Positions 8,253-17,629 of a stretch of 64,000 nucleotides of DNA are shown piece after piece (the stretch's first letter is position 1; each line of letters opens with the position of its first letter). The stretch spans positions 4,297,501 through 4,361,500 of the forward strand of contig NZ_CP157005.1 in the NCBI RefSeq assembly GCF_039904985.1, in the 5' to 3' direction. The notes beneath the pieces were generated by a model. That model saw only the letters and a list, made by a program, of their open reading frames with translations, was not told the DNA's origin and ran no database searches. Origin of the DNA: Methylomonas sp. AM2-LC. Its GTDB lineage: Bacteria; Pseudomonadota; Gammaproteobacteria; Methylococcales; Methylomonadaceae. The translations under genes were made by a program, and so were the position numbers.

Positions 8253-8952
8253 TGGTGGGTAGGCTATGACGGCTTTTCAACCAGATCACGCCCAATAAAT
8301 CGACAATCCCAATAAACATTCTATCCAATGTGCCGTAGTTGGAAATTCCAAATTTTCGAGTTCTATGCTTAACTTTAACAGATACCACCTGCCCACCCGC
8401 CATTTGCATCAATGCGGGGAGAAAACGATGCATATGATCAAAATAAGGCAAACATAAGAACTTATCGCGACGAAACAGCTTTAATCCACAACCCGTATCT
8501 GGGGTATGATCGTGCAAAACAGCCTGCCTTACCAGATTTGCAACTTTTGAAGAAAAACGGCGCCACCAATTATCGTGCCGATCATGCCGATAACCGGCCA
8601 CCATCCATAGCTGATTAGCCTGTTGCTCTATAATAGCCATTAGCCCAACAATATCTGCCGGATCGTTTTGACCATCACCATCCATAGTGACAATCCAGGG
8701 GTATTGCGCAGCCTGCACACCAGTATGTATAGCTCTGCTCTGTCCACAGCTATGTTGGTGTCTTAATACCCGTAACGTTGGAAAGCTCTGCATAGCAGAC
8801 TCTAGTTTACAACGGGTTTCATCCGTACTGCCATCGTCTATAAATATCATTTCATACGCTTCCAGATGGCTTAGTGCTTGATGAATCTCTACTATCAAAG
8901 CCGCAACATTATCCATTTCATTCCGAACAGGAACCACAACTGAAATCATCAT
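8230..8952 (-). CDS. GT2 polyprenyl-phosphate glycosyltransferase (DPM1/ArnC-like)
   Basis: The 240-residue protein is a family 2 glycosyltransferase. Its GT-A fold starts with SVVVPVRNEMDNV, continues with the acidic pair FIDDGSTDET and carries the metal/nucleotide motif MDGDGQNDP (about residues 91-99). The QNDP form is typical of dolichyl- or undecaprenyl-phosphate sugar synthases. The C-terminus has RKFGISNYGTLDR followed by one hydrophobic segment (GIVDLLGVIWL). It would load a sugar from a nucleotide donor onto a polyprenyl phosphate on the cytoplasmic side, to feed the ArnT-like transferase upstream. It overlaps the LAB_N gene. The sugar cannot be told from the sequence. Confidence 0.85.
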   Translation of the reverse strand: MMISVVVPVRNEMDNVAALIVEIHQALSHLEAYEMIFIDDGSTDETRCKLESAMQSFPTLRVLRHQHSCGQSRAIHTGVQAAQYPWIVTMDGDGQNDPADIVGLMAIIEQQANQLWMVAGYRHDRHDNWWRRFSSKVANLVRQAVLHDHTPDTGCGLKLFRRDKFLCLPYFDHMHRFLPALMQMAGGQVVSVKVKHRTRKFGISNYGTLDRMFIGIVDLLGVIWLKSRHSLPTIVEVLRG

Positions 8953-9025
8953 AAAGTCAAAATCTTAAAAAACTTGGAATTGTAACAAAGGATTAGAAAT
9001 GGGTAAGCAGATTATGAGTAGTTTT

Positions 9026-10615
9026 TTATAATGCATTGACATTTGTGCTGTGTACCACCCGCCTAAATACCAACCAATACTCCCGATGCGGCTGAAAATA
9101 AAATGCATCGCTAGGCTTATCCTTTTCCACCGAAAGTAAAAAGCCATCGGCATGCTGCTGAGTCCATTCCGACACTTCAGAAGTTGTTAAGGTCTGTAAT
9201 GGTTGTGTTAAACGCCCTAAAAAATGAAGTTGTCCTTGATAATTTCCAACAAAAGCACAAGGAATACCACGCGCATATAACCCCTGCAATTGTAAGGCAG
9301 CCGGACGTAGATCATAAGCCAACCCGGTATAGCGAAAGAAATAAATAAATCCTACAAATACCGACACCACCAAAGCAGTAGACACGGATATTACAGATAA
9401 TTGCCTCCAAAACACGGTGACAGCGACCATTATTAAGGCAATGACCAGTATCGCAACGCCCCAACCAATTTCGATTACCTGCACCCATTTTAGGTTCGAC
9501 AACCCAGGCACATGGGGAAGTAGCATCAAAAATATTCCGACCAATGCAAATACAGTGGGTAGCACTAACTCAGCAGACAGATTAGCAGCCTGAGCATTCT
9601 TTAGCAAAACTCGAGTTGTTAATAAAGCAAATGCTGGAAGTATGGGCAGTAAATAATGTATCTGTTTACTGGGTAACAGAGAAAAAATCACCAGCCCCGA
9701 CAATAACCATAACCAACAAAAGCGTAAACCTTTATCAATGGAAAATTCCATTTTCAGCACATTCTTCCAAAAACGTGGCCAAAATAACCAGGGAAAAAGT
9801 ACTAAAGGTAAGAACTGAATATACCAAAATAGTGGACGGGAATGAATTTCGCTGGCGATAGTACGATCTGCTGTTTGCTGCCAAAATATTTCATTGGCGT
9901 ATGCAGAACCCCCATCAACAGCTGCAGGTATGGCCCAAAGCAGAGCAATACCAACCCCCATCAGTAATGCCGCAAACAGGGTAACAACATAGCTAACCAT
10001 TTTATTGATGGGTGCCGTATGCCAAAAACCAATTAAAGCCGCCATGGGCAGCAAATGCAGAAAAATTACAGGGCCTTTCGCCAACAAGCCAAAACCTATT
10101 GCCACCGCAAAATATAAACACGCTTTATACTTTGCTCCCTGGACTAACTCCAGTAAACCCAACATTCCTAACAAAACATTACAGGTCAGCAAAATATCGA
10201 ACATAGCTGACGTGGCAAACAAGGTCCATAGCAAAGTTGCCATTAAAACCCAGGGTACTAACAAAGCGATTTCGCTTTGTTCTGGCCAAAGTTTTTTGGC
10301 CAATTGACGAATCAACAGCAAATTCAGTAAGGCGCAAAACGGTCCAACCAGCCTTGGCGACCATTCATTCACCCCAAAAATAGCCCATCCAATATGAAAC
10401 AGCCAAAACAACATCGGGGGTTTGTGGCTATAGGTATGACCATTCAAAAAAGGCACCCAATAATCGCCTCGCAACCACATTTCCCAAGCCACACTCAAAT
10501 ATCGGGTTTCATCGATAGGAATAAACGGCCGAAAAAAAACGGTTGCTGTCAATAACATCCAAAGAGGCAATATACCCCATCGACAAATGAAATTTTTCTG
10601 CATAAACTTCAGCAT
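9026..10615 (-). CDS. ArnT-like membrane glycosyltransferase (GT83/PMT superfamily)
   Basis: The 529-residue polytopic protein has about 11-12 hydrophobic segments. Its first periplasmic loop carries the ArnT/PMT signature: PIDETRYLSVAWEM with the catalytic-type Asp/Glu pair, then HTYSHKPPMLFWLFH. A soluble domain of roughly 90 residues ends the protein. Enzymes of this family move a sugar (aminoarabinose in ArnT, galacturonic acid or others in relatives) from a polyprenyl phosphate to lipid A or another acceptor at the periplasmic face. GT2 and LAB_N genes follow on the same strand, about 70 bp away. The arnA/arnB aminoarabinose synthesis genes are not in the window, so the transferred sugar is open. 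Confidence 0.83.
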   Translation of the reverse strand: MLKFMQKNFICRWGILPLWMLLTATVFFRPFIPIDETRYLSVAWEMWLRGDYWVPFLNGHTYSHKPPMLFWLFHIGWAIFGVNEWSPRLVGPFCALLNLLLIRQLAKKLWPEQSEIALLVPWVLMATLLWTLFATSAMFDILLTCNVLLGMLGLLELVQGAKYKACLYFAVAIGFGLLAKGPVIFLHLLPMAALIGFWHTAPINKMVSYVVTLFAALLMGVGIALLWAIPAAVDGGSAYANEIFWQQTADRTIASEIHSRPLFWYIQFLPLVLFPWLFWPRFWKNVLKMEFSIDKGLRFCWLWLLSGLVIFSLLPSKQIHYLLPILPAFALLTTRVLLKNAQAANLSAELVLPTVFALVGIFLMLLPHVPGLSNLKWVQVIEIGWGVAILVIALIMVAVTVFWRQLSVISVSTALVVSVFVGFIYFFRYTGLAYDLRPAALQLQGLYARGIPCAFVGNYQGQLHFLGRLTQPLQTLTTSEVSEWTQQHADGFLLSVEKDKPSDAFYFQPHREYWLVFRRVVHSTNVNAL

Positions 10616-10640
10616 GTTAAATTACACAATTGACTAAAAA

Positions 10641-11678
10641 TCAAGCAGATGCCGCTTGCCATCGTAGCGTTTCACCAGCCAGTAAAGGGGTTATATATTG
10701 TCCTGGTTCGCCATAATGAACAGGAACAGTCCATGGCTGTTTCTTCAAAATCAGTTTAGCTGTATTGCGTGGCAATCCGTAGAAATCCGCACCGAAAAAA
10801 CTGGCAAAGCCTTCTAATTTATCCAGAGCATCTGCCTGTGCAAAGATTTCAGCATACAGTTCCATGGCGGCATACGCAGTATAACAACCCGCACAACCAC
10901 AACTATTTTCTTTTAACTCAGTTAAATGTGGAGCGCTGTCGGTACCCAGAAAAAATTTGGGGTTGCCACTGGTCGCTGCGGCCAGAAGTGCCAATCGATG
11001 CTGTTCTCGTTTCAGGATCGGCAAACAATAAAAATGTGGTCGTATTCCGCCAGCCAGTATCCTATTTCGGTTAAATAACAAATGTTGCGGCGTGATAGTC
11101 GCTGCGACATTCGCATTAGCCGCTTCTACAAACTGTACGGCTTCCAAAGTAGTCAAATGTTCTAATACAATGCGTAAACAGGGAAATTTTTGAGTAACTG
11201 CGCTCAGTATCGTTTCAATAAAAATTTTTTCCCGGTCAAAAATATCTGAGGCTTGATCGGTCACTTCCCCGTGCACCAATAATGGCACACCCAGCTCCTC
11301 CATACTGGCCAGCAGAGGATAAATTGATTTAATATCCGCAACACCTTGTTCTGAATGAGTGGTGGCACCTGCTGGATATAATTTGAACGCATGTACCGCA
11401 TCACAGGCTGCCACCTTTTCCACTTCCGCAACAGAAGTATTGCCAGTTAAATAGAGCGTCATTAACGGTTTAAAGGTAGAATCGGCCGGTAATGCACTTA
11501 AAATTTCTTGTTTATAAGCCAACGCCTGCTCTACTGTTGTCACTGGCGGCTTTAAATTTGGCATAATAATAGCCCGTCCAAACTGTCTGGCGGTATGAGC
11601 TATGACGCTCTTTAAAACACTGCCAGTTCTAACGTGTAAATGACAGTCGTCGGGTTGCGTGATGGTTAAACTATCCAT
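10641..11678 (-). CDS. pyrC: Dihydroorotase, class II
   Basis: This zinc amidohydrolase closes carbamoyl-aspartate to dihydroorotate, step three of pyrimidine synthesis. The length of 345 residues matches the class II (E. coli-type) enzyme. The metal site is complete: DDCHLHVR near residue 12-18, the carboxylated lysine in HAFKLYPAG (about residue 100), LVHGE, LEHLTT, and the catalytic GTDSAPH. The gene ends 25 bp before the ArnT-like gene's start on the same strand. Because the second dihydroorotase-like gene in the window (39301-40590) has lost its metal-binding histidines, this gene probably provides the activity. Confidence 0.95.
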   Translation of the reverse strand: MDSLTITQPDDCHLHVRTGSVLKSVIAHTARQFGRAIIMPNLKPPVTTVEQALAYKQEILSALPADSTFKPLMTLYLTGNTSVAEVEKVAACDAVHAFKLYPAGATTHSEQGVADIKSIYPLLASMEELGVPLLVHGEVTDQASDIFDREKIFIETILSAVTQKFPCLRIVLEHLTTLEAVQFVEAANANVAATITPQHLLFNRNRILAGGIRPHFYCLPILKREQHRLALLAAATSGNPKFFLGTDSAPHLTELKENSCGCAGCYTAYAAMELYAEIFAQADALDKLEGFASFFGADFYGLPRNTAKLILKKQPWTVPVHYGEPGQYITPLLAGETLRWQAASA

Positions 11679-11781
11679 TATCTCGGTGTTTGATTAAAAT
11701 ACTCTGTTATTCTACCATCAAGGGTCTTGAAAAATTCAACCCTAGCCCTCAGTAACTCTTTTTAGCCTATTGGAGCAGCAG

Positions 11782-12054
11782 ATGCCTATTTACGAATACC
11801 AATGCAATGCTTGTGGTCATCAACACGAAGCCTTACAAAAACTTGGCGCCGAACCGCTAAGAGTTTGTCCTGCCTGTAACGAAGCCGAATTGAAAAAGTT
11901 AATTTCTGCCGCTGGTTTTCGCCTGAAAGGTGACGGCTGGTACGAAACCGATTTCAAAAGCGGTGCCAAAAAAAATGTAGCCGGTGAATCCAAAACACCT
12001 GAAAAATCTGCCAGCTCAGGCGGCGGATGCGCGGGTAGTTGCGCTTGTCATTAA
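11782..12054 (+). CDS. FmdB-type zinc ribbon protein
   Basis: The 90-residue protein opens with MPIYEYQCNACGH and has a second CxxC pair (VCPACNEAEL), forming the N-terminal zinc ribbon of the FmdB regulatory family. The C-terminus is a flexible tail ending GGGCAGSCACH, with more cysteines. Its role is not established: family members were first noted as regulators of amide- or formamide-induced genes, but most sit beside aspS as here. I chose the ATG at 11782 because GGAG lies six bases before it; a TTG at 11770 would extend it by four residues. Confidence 0.85.
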   Translation: MPIYEYQCNACGHQHEALQKLGAEPLRVCPACNEAELKKLISAAGFRLKGDGWYETDFKSGAKKNVAGESKTPEKSASSGGGCAGSCACH

Positions 12055-12128
12055 ATTTTTACAGCTATTGAATACTCTGAAGTAGGAATAAGCCTATCGT
12101 TTGGCGCATAGCGTGTTTAAACAGAGAA

Positions 12129-12152
12129 TTAGGCGGTATTATTACCGCCTAA
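12129..12152. terminator. Hairpin between fmdB and aspS
   Basis: A perfect 10-bp stem TTAGGCGGTA/TACCGCCTAA with a four-base loop lies about 75 bases after the fmdB stop. No T-run follows on the plus strand, so it is a probable but unproved terminator or attenuating structure. Confidence 0.45.
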
Positions 12153-12314
12153 AACCCGCTATCTCATACCCCAACAAAACATCTTTGTGCCAAAATTTGA
12201 TGTGCAAGAAGTCTATATATGGGAAAATTAATAGAATAAACGGGTATTCAATCGAATCAGGTCGTTCCTAAAAGATACCGCCACCAAACTTCCTTTACAA
12301 ACTGAGAAAAAACT

Positions 12315-14105
12315 ATGCGTAGCCACAAATGTGGAGAATTGAACACCCAACATCTTGGTCAAACCGTTGCCTTATGCGGTTGGGTACATAGACGCCGTGA
12401 CCACGGTGGTGTTATCTTTATTGATCTGCGTGATCGGGCAGGATTGGTGCAGGTAGTGTTCGATCCTGATGCGGCTGATAGTTTTGCCATTGCCGAGAGT
12501 GTGCGCAGTGAATACGTATTACGTATAGAAGGTGTGGTTCGCGACCGCCCAGATGGAACTCAAAATGCAAATATGTCGACAGGACAAATTGAAGTACTGG
12601 GTAAACATATCGAAGTACTAAACGAATCGGAAACCCCACCATTTCCACTGGAAAGTGACATTGAAGTCAATGAAGAAACCCGTTTGCGTTATCGATACAT
12701 AGACTTGCGCCGCACTGTCATGCAGCAAAAAATGAAAGTACGCCGAGATGTCACCCGCAATATGCGCCAATTTTTGGATGACAACGAATTCTTCGAAATC
12801 GAAACGCCTTATTTGACTAAAGCCACTCCTGAAGGTGCGCGCGATTACATCGTTCCCAGCCGCACTCATCAGAATTCTTTTTTTGCACTGCCACAATCGC
12901 CACAACTGTATAAACAGTTATTAATGATTGCGGGTATGGATCGCTACTATCAAGTAGTACGCTGCTTCCGTGACGAAGATTTACGCGCCGACCGCCAACC
13001 CGAATTTACTCAGCTGGACATCGAAACTTCGTTTCTAAACGAACAAGCCATTATGGATATCATGGAGAAAATGATACGCCGCTTGTTTATCGACATCATC
13101 AATATCGACCTAGGCGAACCGTTCCCAGTTTTAACTTATGCGGAAGCTATGCGCCGTTACGGTTCTGATCGCCCAGACTTACGCATTCCATTGGAACTGG
13201 TAGATATTGCCGAAGAAATGCGCGATGTGGATTTTAAAGTATTCTCTGGCCCCGCCAATGACCCACAAGGCAGGGTTGTGGCTTTACGCTTACCAGCAGG
13301 CGGCGATTTAAGCCGTAGCACTATCGACGAATTAACTAAATTTGTTGGAATTTATGGCGCGAAAGGTTTGGCTTACATTAAAGTTAATTCTTTATCCACA
13401 GGCATCGACGGCCTGCAATCACCCATCGTCAAATTTGCCAGCGCGGATGTGTGGAACAAAGTGATGACTAAAGTCGGTGCTGAAGAAGGTGATCTGATTT
13501 TCTTTGGTGCAGATAAAGCAGGTATCGTCAATGAAGCCATGGGCGCACTGCGTGTTAAACTCGGCCTGGACCGTAACTTGTTAACCGGTCTGTGGAAACC
13601 TTTATGGGTAATCGATTTCCCCATGTTTGCCTGGGATGAAAAAGCGCAACGCTTTTCGGCCATCCATCATCCATTTACTGCACCCAGCTGCTCTAAAGAA
13701 GAACTGGTTAACGATCCCGGCAATGCCTTATCCCGCGCTTACGATTTGGTGTTAAACGGTACCGAAGTCGGTGGAGGCTCTATTCGGATCAACCGTACCG
13801 ACATGCAACAGACGGTGTTTGATATATTGGGTATTGGCCATGAAGAAGCGCGCGAAAAATTCGGCTTCCTTTTGGATGCTTTACGTTATGGCGCGCCACC
13901 CCACGGCGGTATCGCTTTTGGGCTGGACCGCCTGGTGATGTTAATGACGGGTGCCTCTTCCATCCGTGATGTCATCGCTTTCCCAAAAACACAAAGCGCA
14001 GCTTGCCCATTGTTTAATGCACCAGCGCCTGTTAGCGAGGAACAATTGAAAGAATTAGGCATCAGATTAAGAAAGCCAGCAGGTAAGGATGAAAAACCTG
14101 AGTAA
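12315..14105 (+). CDS. aspS: Aspartyl-tRNA synthetase
   Basis: This class II synthetase charges tRNA-Asp. The protein has 596 residues, the bacterial length. It carries an N-terminal OB-fold anticodon domain ([20 protein letters not shown], residues about 20-39), motif 2 ([18 protein letters not shown]), a bacterial GAD insertion domain in the middle and motif 3 ([15 protein letters not shown]) near the C-terminus. The C-terminal tail ends in charged residues. It is preceded by fmdB, a conserved neighbour in Proteobacteria. The start ATG gives [10 protein letters not shown], the usual N-terminus. Confidence 0.98.
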   Translation: MRSHKCGELNTQHLGQTVALCGWVHRRRDHGGVIFIDLRDRAGLVQVVFDPDAADSFAIAESVRSEYVLRIEGVVRDRPDGTQNANMSTGQIEVLGKHIEVLNESETPPFPLESDIEVNEETRLRYRYIDLRRTVMQQKMKVRRDVTRNMRQFLDDNEFFEIETPYLTKATPEGARDYIVPSRTHQNSFFALPQSPQLYKQLLMIAGMDRYYQVVRCFRDEDLRADRQPEFTQLDIETSFLNEQAIMDIMEKMIRRLFIDIINIDLGEPFPVLTYAEAMRRYGSDRPDLRIPLELVDIAEEMRDVDFKVFSGPANDPQGRVVALRLPAGGDLSRSTIDELTKFVGIYGAKGLAYIKVNSLSTGIDGLQSPIVKFASADVWNKVMTKVGAEEGDLIFFGADKAGIVNEAMGALRVKLGLDRNLLTGLWKPLWVIDFPMFAWDEKAQRFSAIHHPFTAPSCSKEELVNDPGNALSRAYDLVLNGTEVGGGSIRINRTDMQQTVFDILGIGHEEAREKFGFLLDALRYGAPPHGGIAFGLDRLVMLMTGASSIRDVIAFPKTQSAACPLFNAPAPVSEEQLKELGIRLRKPAGKDEKPE

Positions 14106-14300
14106 AAGTGCTTATCGGCAAGAACAGCTTTAGTTATTGAACATGCCGTGTGGTGTTAAACATTCCCACCCGGCATACTCAACTTATCGCTCTGCCCCTA
14201 ATTTTTGCTGAACGGATCAGCATTACAAACTTAGCAGTAGACAAATCAACATACATTGATTGCTTACGCTAAATGATTATGCAAAATATAGGTTTGTAAC

Positions 14301-15398
14301 ATGACTAACACTGCTTTACCCATTCATGACTATGCATTGCTGGACGACAGCGAGTGCGATAACCGGATTCAGGCCGCCAAGGCCAAGCTAGGTGATCGCT
14401 GTATCGTGCTGGGACATCATTATCAACGCGATGAAGTGTTTAAACATGCCGATATTTATGGCGATTCACTGAAGTTATCCCGTGAAGCTGCAAAATCCGC
14501 CGCTGAATACATAGTGTTTTGTGGTGTGCATTTTATGGCTGAAGTGGCCGACATTTTATCGCGCCCGGAACAAATCGCCATTTTGCCCGACTTGGCGGCG
14601 GGATGCTCGATGGCCGATATGGCAAATAAGGTAAAAGTGCAGCAGTGCTGGGATGAGTTGGGCAAAGTCATCGATGTTGAAAATACTGTCACGCCCGTCA
14701 CCTATATAAACTCTGCGGCTGATTTAAAAGCATTTTGCGGGCAACACGATGGCATAGTCTGTACTTCATCGAATGCCGAAAAAATCCTGAACTGGAGTTT
14801 TGCGCAGCGCGAAAAAATATTATTCTTTCCAGACCAGCATTTAGGCCGCAATACTGGCTACCGAATGGGCATACCATTGGAGCAAATGGTTACCTGGGAT
14901 TTTAATAAACCACAAGGTGGTTTAAGTGAAGAACAAATTCGCAACGCCAAACTTATTTTGTGGAAAGGATACTGCTCTGTACATCAGGCTTTTCAACCTG
15001 AACAAATCGACGCATTTCTGGAAAAACATCCAGAAACCAAAGTTATTTCCCATCCAGAAGCTTGTTTTGAAGTTTGCCAGAAATCGGACTATATTGGCTC
15101 AACTGAAATGATTTTAAAAGTCGTCCGCGAAGCAGAAGCCAACACCCGCTGGCTGGTGGCCACAGAATTAAACCTAGTCAATCGCCTGCATCAGGAATGC
15201 AAAGCACAAGGTAAAAATGTACATTTTATGGCGCCTACTCTTAGCATGTGTTCCACCATGTTCCGTACCGACCCGCAGCATTTAGCCTGGATACTCGAAA
15301 ATCTAGTTGCAGGCCATGTGGTAAACCGGATTTCCGTACCTGCTGAGCAAGCAAATCTAGCAAAAAAGGCCTTAGATAATATGCTGGTGGCATCGTAA
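14301..15398 (+). CDS. nadA: Quinolinate synthase A
   Basis: NadA condenses iminoaspartate with dihydroxyacetone phosphate to quinolinate in NAD synthesis and holds an oxygen-sensitive 4Fe-4S cluster. The 365-residue protein shows the family phrases LGHHYQRDEVFKHAD, FCGVHFMAEVADILS (first cluster cysteine region), AGCSMADM, HPEACFEVC and APTLSMCSTM. Length and cysteine pattern fit the E. coli-type enzyme. It stands alone, with nearly 200 bp between it and aspS; nadB and nadC are not in the window. Confidence 0.96.
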   Translation: MTNTALPIHDYALLDDSECDNRIQAAKAKLGDRCIVLGHHYQRDEVFKHADIYGDSLKLSREAAKSAAEYIVFCGVHFMAEVADILSRPEQIAILPDLAAGCSMADMANKVKVQQCWDELGKVIDVENTVTPVTYINSAADLKAFCGQHDGIVCTSSNAEKILNWSFAQREKILFFPDQHLGRNTGYRMGIPLEQMVTWDFNKPQGGLSEEQIRNAKLILWKGYCSVHQAFQPEQIDAFLEKHPETKVISHPEACFEVCQKSDYIGSTEMILKVVREAEANTRWLVATELNLVNRLHQECKAQGKNVHFMAPTLSMCSTMFRTDPQHLAWILENLVAGHVVNRISVPAEQANLAKKALDNMLVAS

Positions 15399-15587
15399 GT
15401 AAGAAAACTGACGGCTTTTTTAAAATGATAGGAATAGTAGTTACTAACATCTATATAATATCCAACAACTTATAAAGCAGCTTTCGACTTTAGAAGGGAC
15501 AACAGGCAAATTTCAGCCAAAGCGACAATCGGTACGATTTTGCCGACGACCAAAAATAGGAAATAAGCAGACGTTTGATTTGCAGCA

Positions 15588-15723
15588 GTAGGCTGGATTG
15601 AATGATAATGAAACCCAGCTTCGAAGCTGATAAGCGTTGTAATCTAAAGGATAAATTGAATGCAAAGAAAATTGCTAATTTTGAAGAATTTGCTGGGTTT
15701 CACGTTGTTCAACCCAGCCAACC
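15588..15723. repeat. Pair of short palindromic repeats of the GGGTT/AACCC type
   Basis: Two related imperfect palindromes lie at about 15588-15620 (GGCTGGATTG...AAACCCAGC) and 15691-15723 (GCTGGGTTTC...CAACCCAGCC). They resemble the dispersed palindromes seen in many proteobacterial intergenic regions. The second directly abuts the stop codon of the decayed helicase fragment. A plus-strand open frame of 70 codons over this area has no family likeness and lies partly opposite that fragment. Confidence 0.6.
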
Positions 15724-16151
15724 CTATTGCAAAATAGACACACACCTATTCAATAACTCTTCATTATCTATGTTTACTAAGTTTAACCTTTTTCTTGCGT
15801 GTGTAATGTTTTGAAAGAGCATTTTAGCCGGGTGATAATATGCGCCCCCCCGATAAATCAACTCCCCACTTTCATTATAAGAAAAATACTTGTCAATCGT
15901 TACAGCTACGCCGTCAAATTCCTGTCCTATTACCTGATGTGATGTCTTTTTAGATAATTCCGATATTGTTCATGATGCTCTTTATTGTATTGCGATGGAG
16001 TAAACCTCAGAATTTCCCATCCACTACTATCTAATGTCCCAAGATAGCCCTTTGCATCTTCAAGGCTTTTGAAATAATTCAGTTCAATATTGCAATTATT
16101 TGTGTTAACGCAATGTAAAAATGTCCTATCTTGGGCAAAGTAGACACCTAA
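15724..16151 (-). pseudogene. C-terminal remnant of a DUF2075-type (SF1 helicase-like) protein
   Basis: Read on the minus strand, two adjacent frames together give a coherent protein C-terminus. The upstream part contains YFKSLEDAKGYLGTLDSSGW and EILRFTPSQYNKEHHEQY. After a one-base frame change it continues as TSHQVIGQEFDGVAVTIDKY, then AYYHPAKMLFQNITHARKR and ends NEELLNRCVSILQ. GQEFD and the THARKR segment correspond to helicase motifs V and VI in the DUF2075 (DNA/RNA helicase) family. The frame break lies at a run of five T at 15947-15951 (AAAAA on the coding strand), where one extra A would restore the frame. An in-frame stop lies just upstream at 16152-16154, and the N-terminal ATPase part is missing. 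I judge it a decayed fragment of an accessory gene. Confidence 0.75.
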
Positions 16152-16466
16152 CTAGCTCGTAGATTAGGCTGACATCAGGTAACCCCACGATTGAAGCTAT
16201 AAACCTGAAATATCAGGTAGTATTTTTTAAGGCATATGAGAATTATAGCTAATCTGCTTCGAAATATTGGGCTTCGCGTGCTCTGCCCAACCTACATTTA
16301 GGGATTTTAACTGGAAATTAAAGCTAAATTCACATTCTTCCGAAATGGGTCGAATCTACCCAATCAATGTTACATAAGTCAAAACTCAATTCAGGATTTG
16401 TCAGATAGAAACTGAGCTAACACACAAAAAACAACAGATTTTCTGTCAAGCGACGACCTGCGTCAG
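16152..16466. other. Intergenic region with a degenerate palindrome
   Basis: No gene is supported here. At 16265-16294 there is TTGGGCTTCG...TGCCCAACCTAC, a degenerate palindrome of the same general type as those at 15.6 kb. A small hairpin (CCTGAAATATCAGG) lies near 16206-16219. The downstream gene on the minus strand ends at 16467. Confidence 0.5.
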
Positions 16467-17375
16467 CTAAGAACGTCGCCGTTGCGCTGCCTTTTTAAGT
16501 GCTCTTTCTTCTCTATATATAGCCAGATCTATCATTTCCATTGCTATCATATCCGGCGTTTCCAATGTAATTTGCCCGATAGTACCGGCCCGGTATTCAT
16601 TCAGAAACAATTTTGCCGCCTTATCCATATCCACTTGCTGCCCAGCTCTTAGGCAACCGCGTTTTTTACCCAGGGTTTGCAAAAACACCTGTGGATCGGT
16701 TGGCAGATTGTCCATTTGATAACGAGTTTGCAAGAGTGCAGGATACGCTTTAAGCAAATATTCAGCCGCAAACAGGGCAATATCTTCGTGCTGGAATGCG
16801 GTATCTTTAATGGCTCCCGTTACGGCCAGACGATAACCACTGTTACGGTTTTCGACATTCGGCCACAAAACACCTGGCGTATCCGACAGCACAATATTAT
16901 TTTTAAGATTAATACGTTGCTGTTGCTTGGTAACTGCGGGTTCATTGCCGGTTTTGGCAATTGTACGTCCAGCCAGCACATTAATAATAGTAGACTTACC
17001 GACATTCGGTATGCCCATAATCATGGTACGAATGACTTTATTTGCCTGAGTTTTTTCAGGCAGCATGCGTGCACAAAGTTCTAAAATCTGCTTTATTTTG
17101 TCTGGCTGCAAGGTGGTCACCGCCAAAGTTTTCACGGCCTGTTCCTGCTCTAGATAGTTTTGCCATTCCCGAGTGAGTTCGGCATCTGCCAGGTCAGTTT
17201 TACTGAGAACACGAATGGTGGGTTTATCGCCCCGCAAGTTTGCTAACATGGGGTTTTGACTACTATAAGGTATACGAGCATCCAATATTTCTATCAGTAG
17301 ATCAATATTGGGTAAAGCTTCGCGAATATCTTTACTGGCCTTATGCATATGGCCGGGATACCATTGAATCAACAT
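16467..17375 (-). CDS. rbgA: Ribosome biogenesis GTPase YlqF/RbgA
   Basis: This circularly permuted GTPase helps late 50S subunit assembly. The 302 residues show the permuted motif order. The G4-like element LSKTDLAD comes first (about residues 57-64), then G1 GIPNVGKSTIINVL (about 123-136) and G3 DTPGVLWP (about 168-175). The opening IQWYPGHMHKASKDI is a family signature. A C-terminal RNA-binding region with basic residues ends the protein (KKAAQRRRS). Gammaproteobacteria use this family less uniformly than Firmicutes, so its importance here is inferred. It is a single gene. Confidence 0.93.
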   Translation of the reverse strand: MLIQWYPGHMHKASKDIREALPNIDLLIEILDARIPYSSQNPMLANLRGDKPTIRVLSKTDLADAELTREWQNYLEQEQAVKTLAVTTLQPDKIKQILELCARMLPEKTQANKVIRTMIMGIPNVGKSTIINVLAGRTIAKTGNEPAVTKQQQRINLKNNIVLSDTPGVLWPNVENRNSGYRLAVTGAIKDTAFQHEDIALFAAEYLLKAYPALLQTRYQMDNLPTDPQVFLQTLGKKRGCLRAGQQVDMDKAAKLFLNEYRAGTIGQITLETPDMIAMEMIDLAIYREERALKKAAQRRRS

Positions 17376-17629
17376 GGCGACTTGGATTGTCTGTTCAAAA
17401 AAAACCTATAGTATTAAGAAAGTTTACGATTAGGCATAGTATACACCGATGCCTATGTACTGAAAGGATTTGCAATCGCTAAAATCCATGCAATCCGCGG
17501 AGATAATCTATCTGGCCTATTAGATAACAGGCCAGATAACCTAATTTTGCGGGTCTCTAATCCAGACCATTCCTAAATCAACAAAACTAGAACGCTAAAC
17601 AGAAAAATAACTGTTCAGCAATGACGCGC

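Noticed and set aside
15602..15814. Plus-strand frame of 70 codons after nadA
   Set aside because: It overlaps two palindromic repeats and the antisense of the helicase remnant, and has no family likeness.
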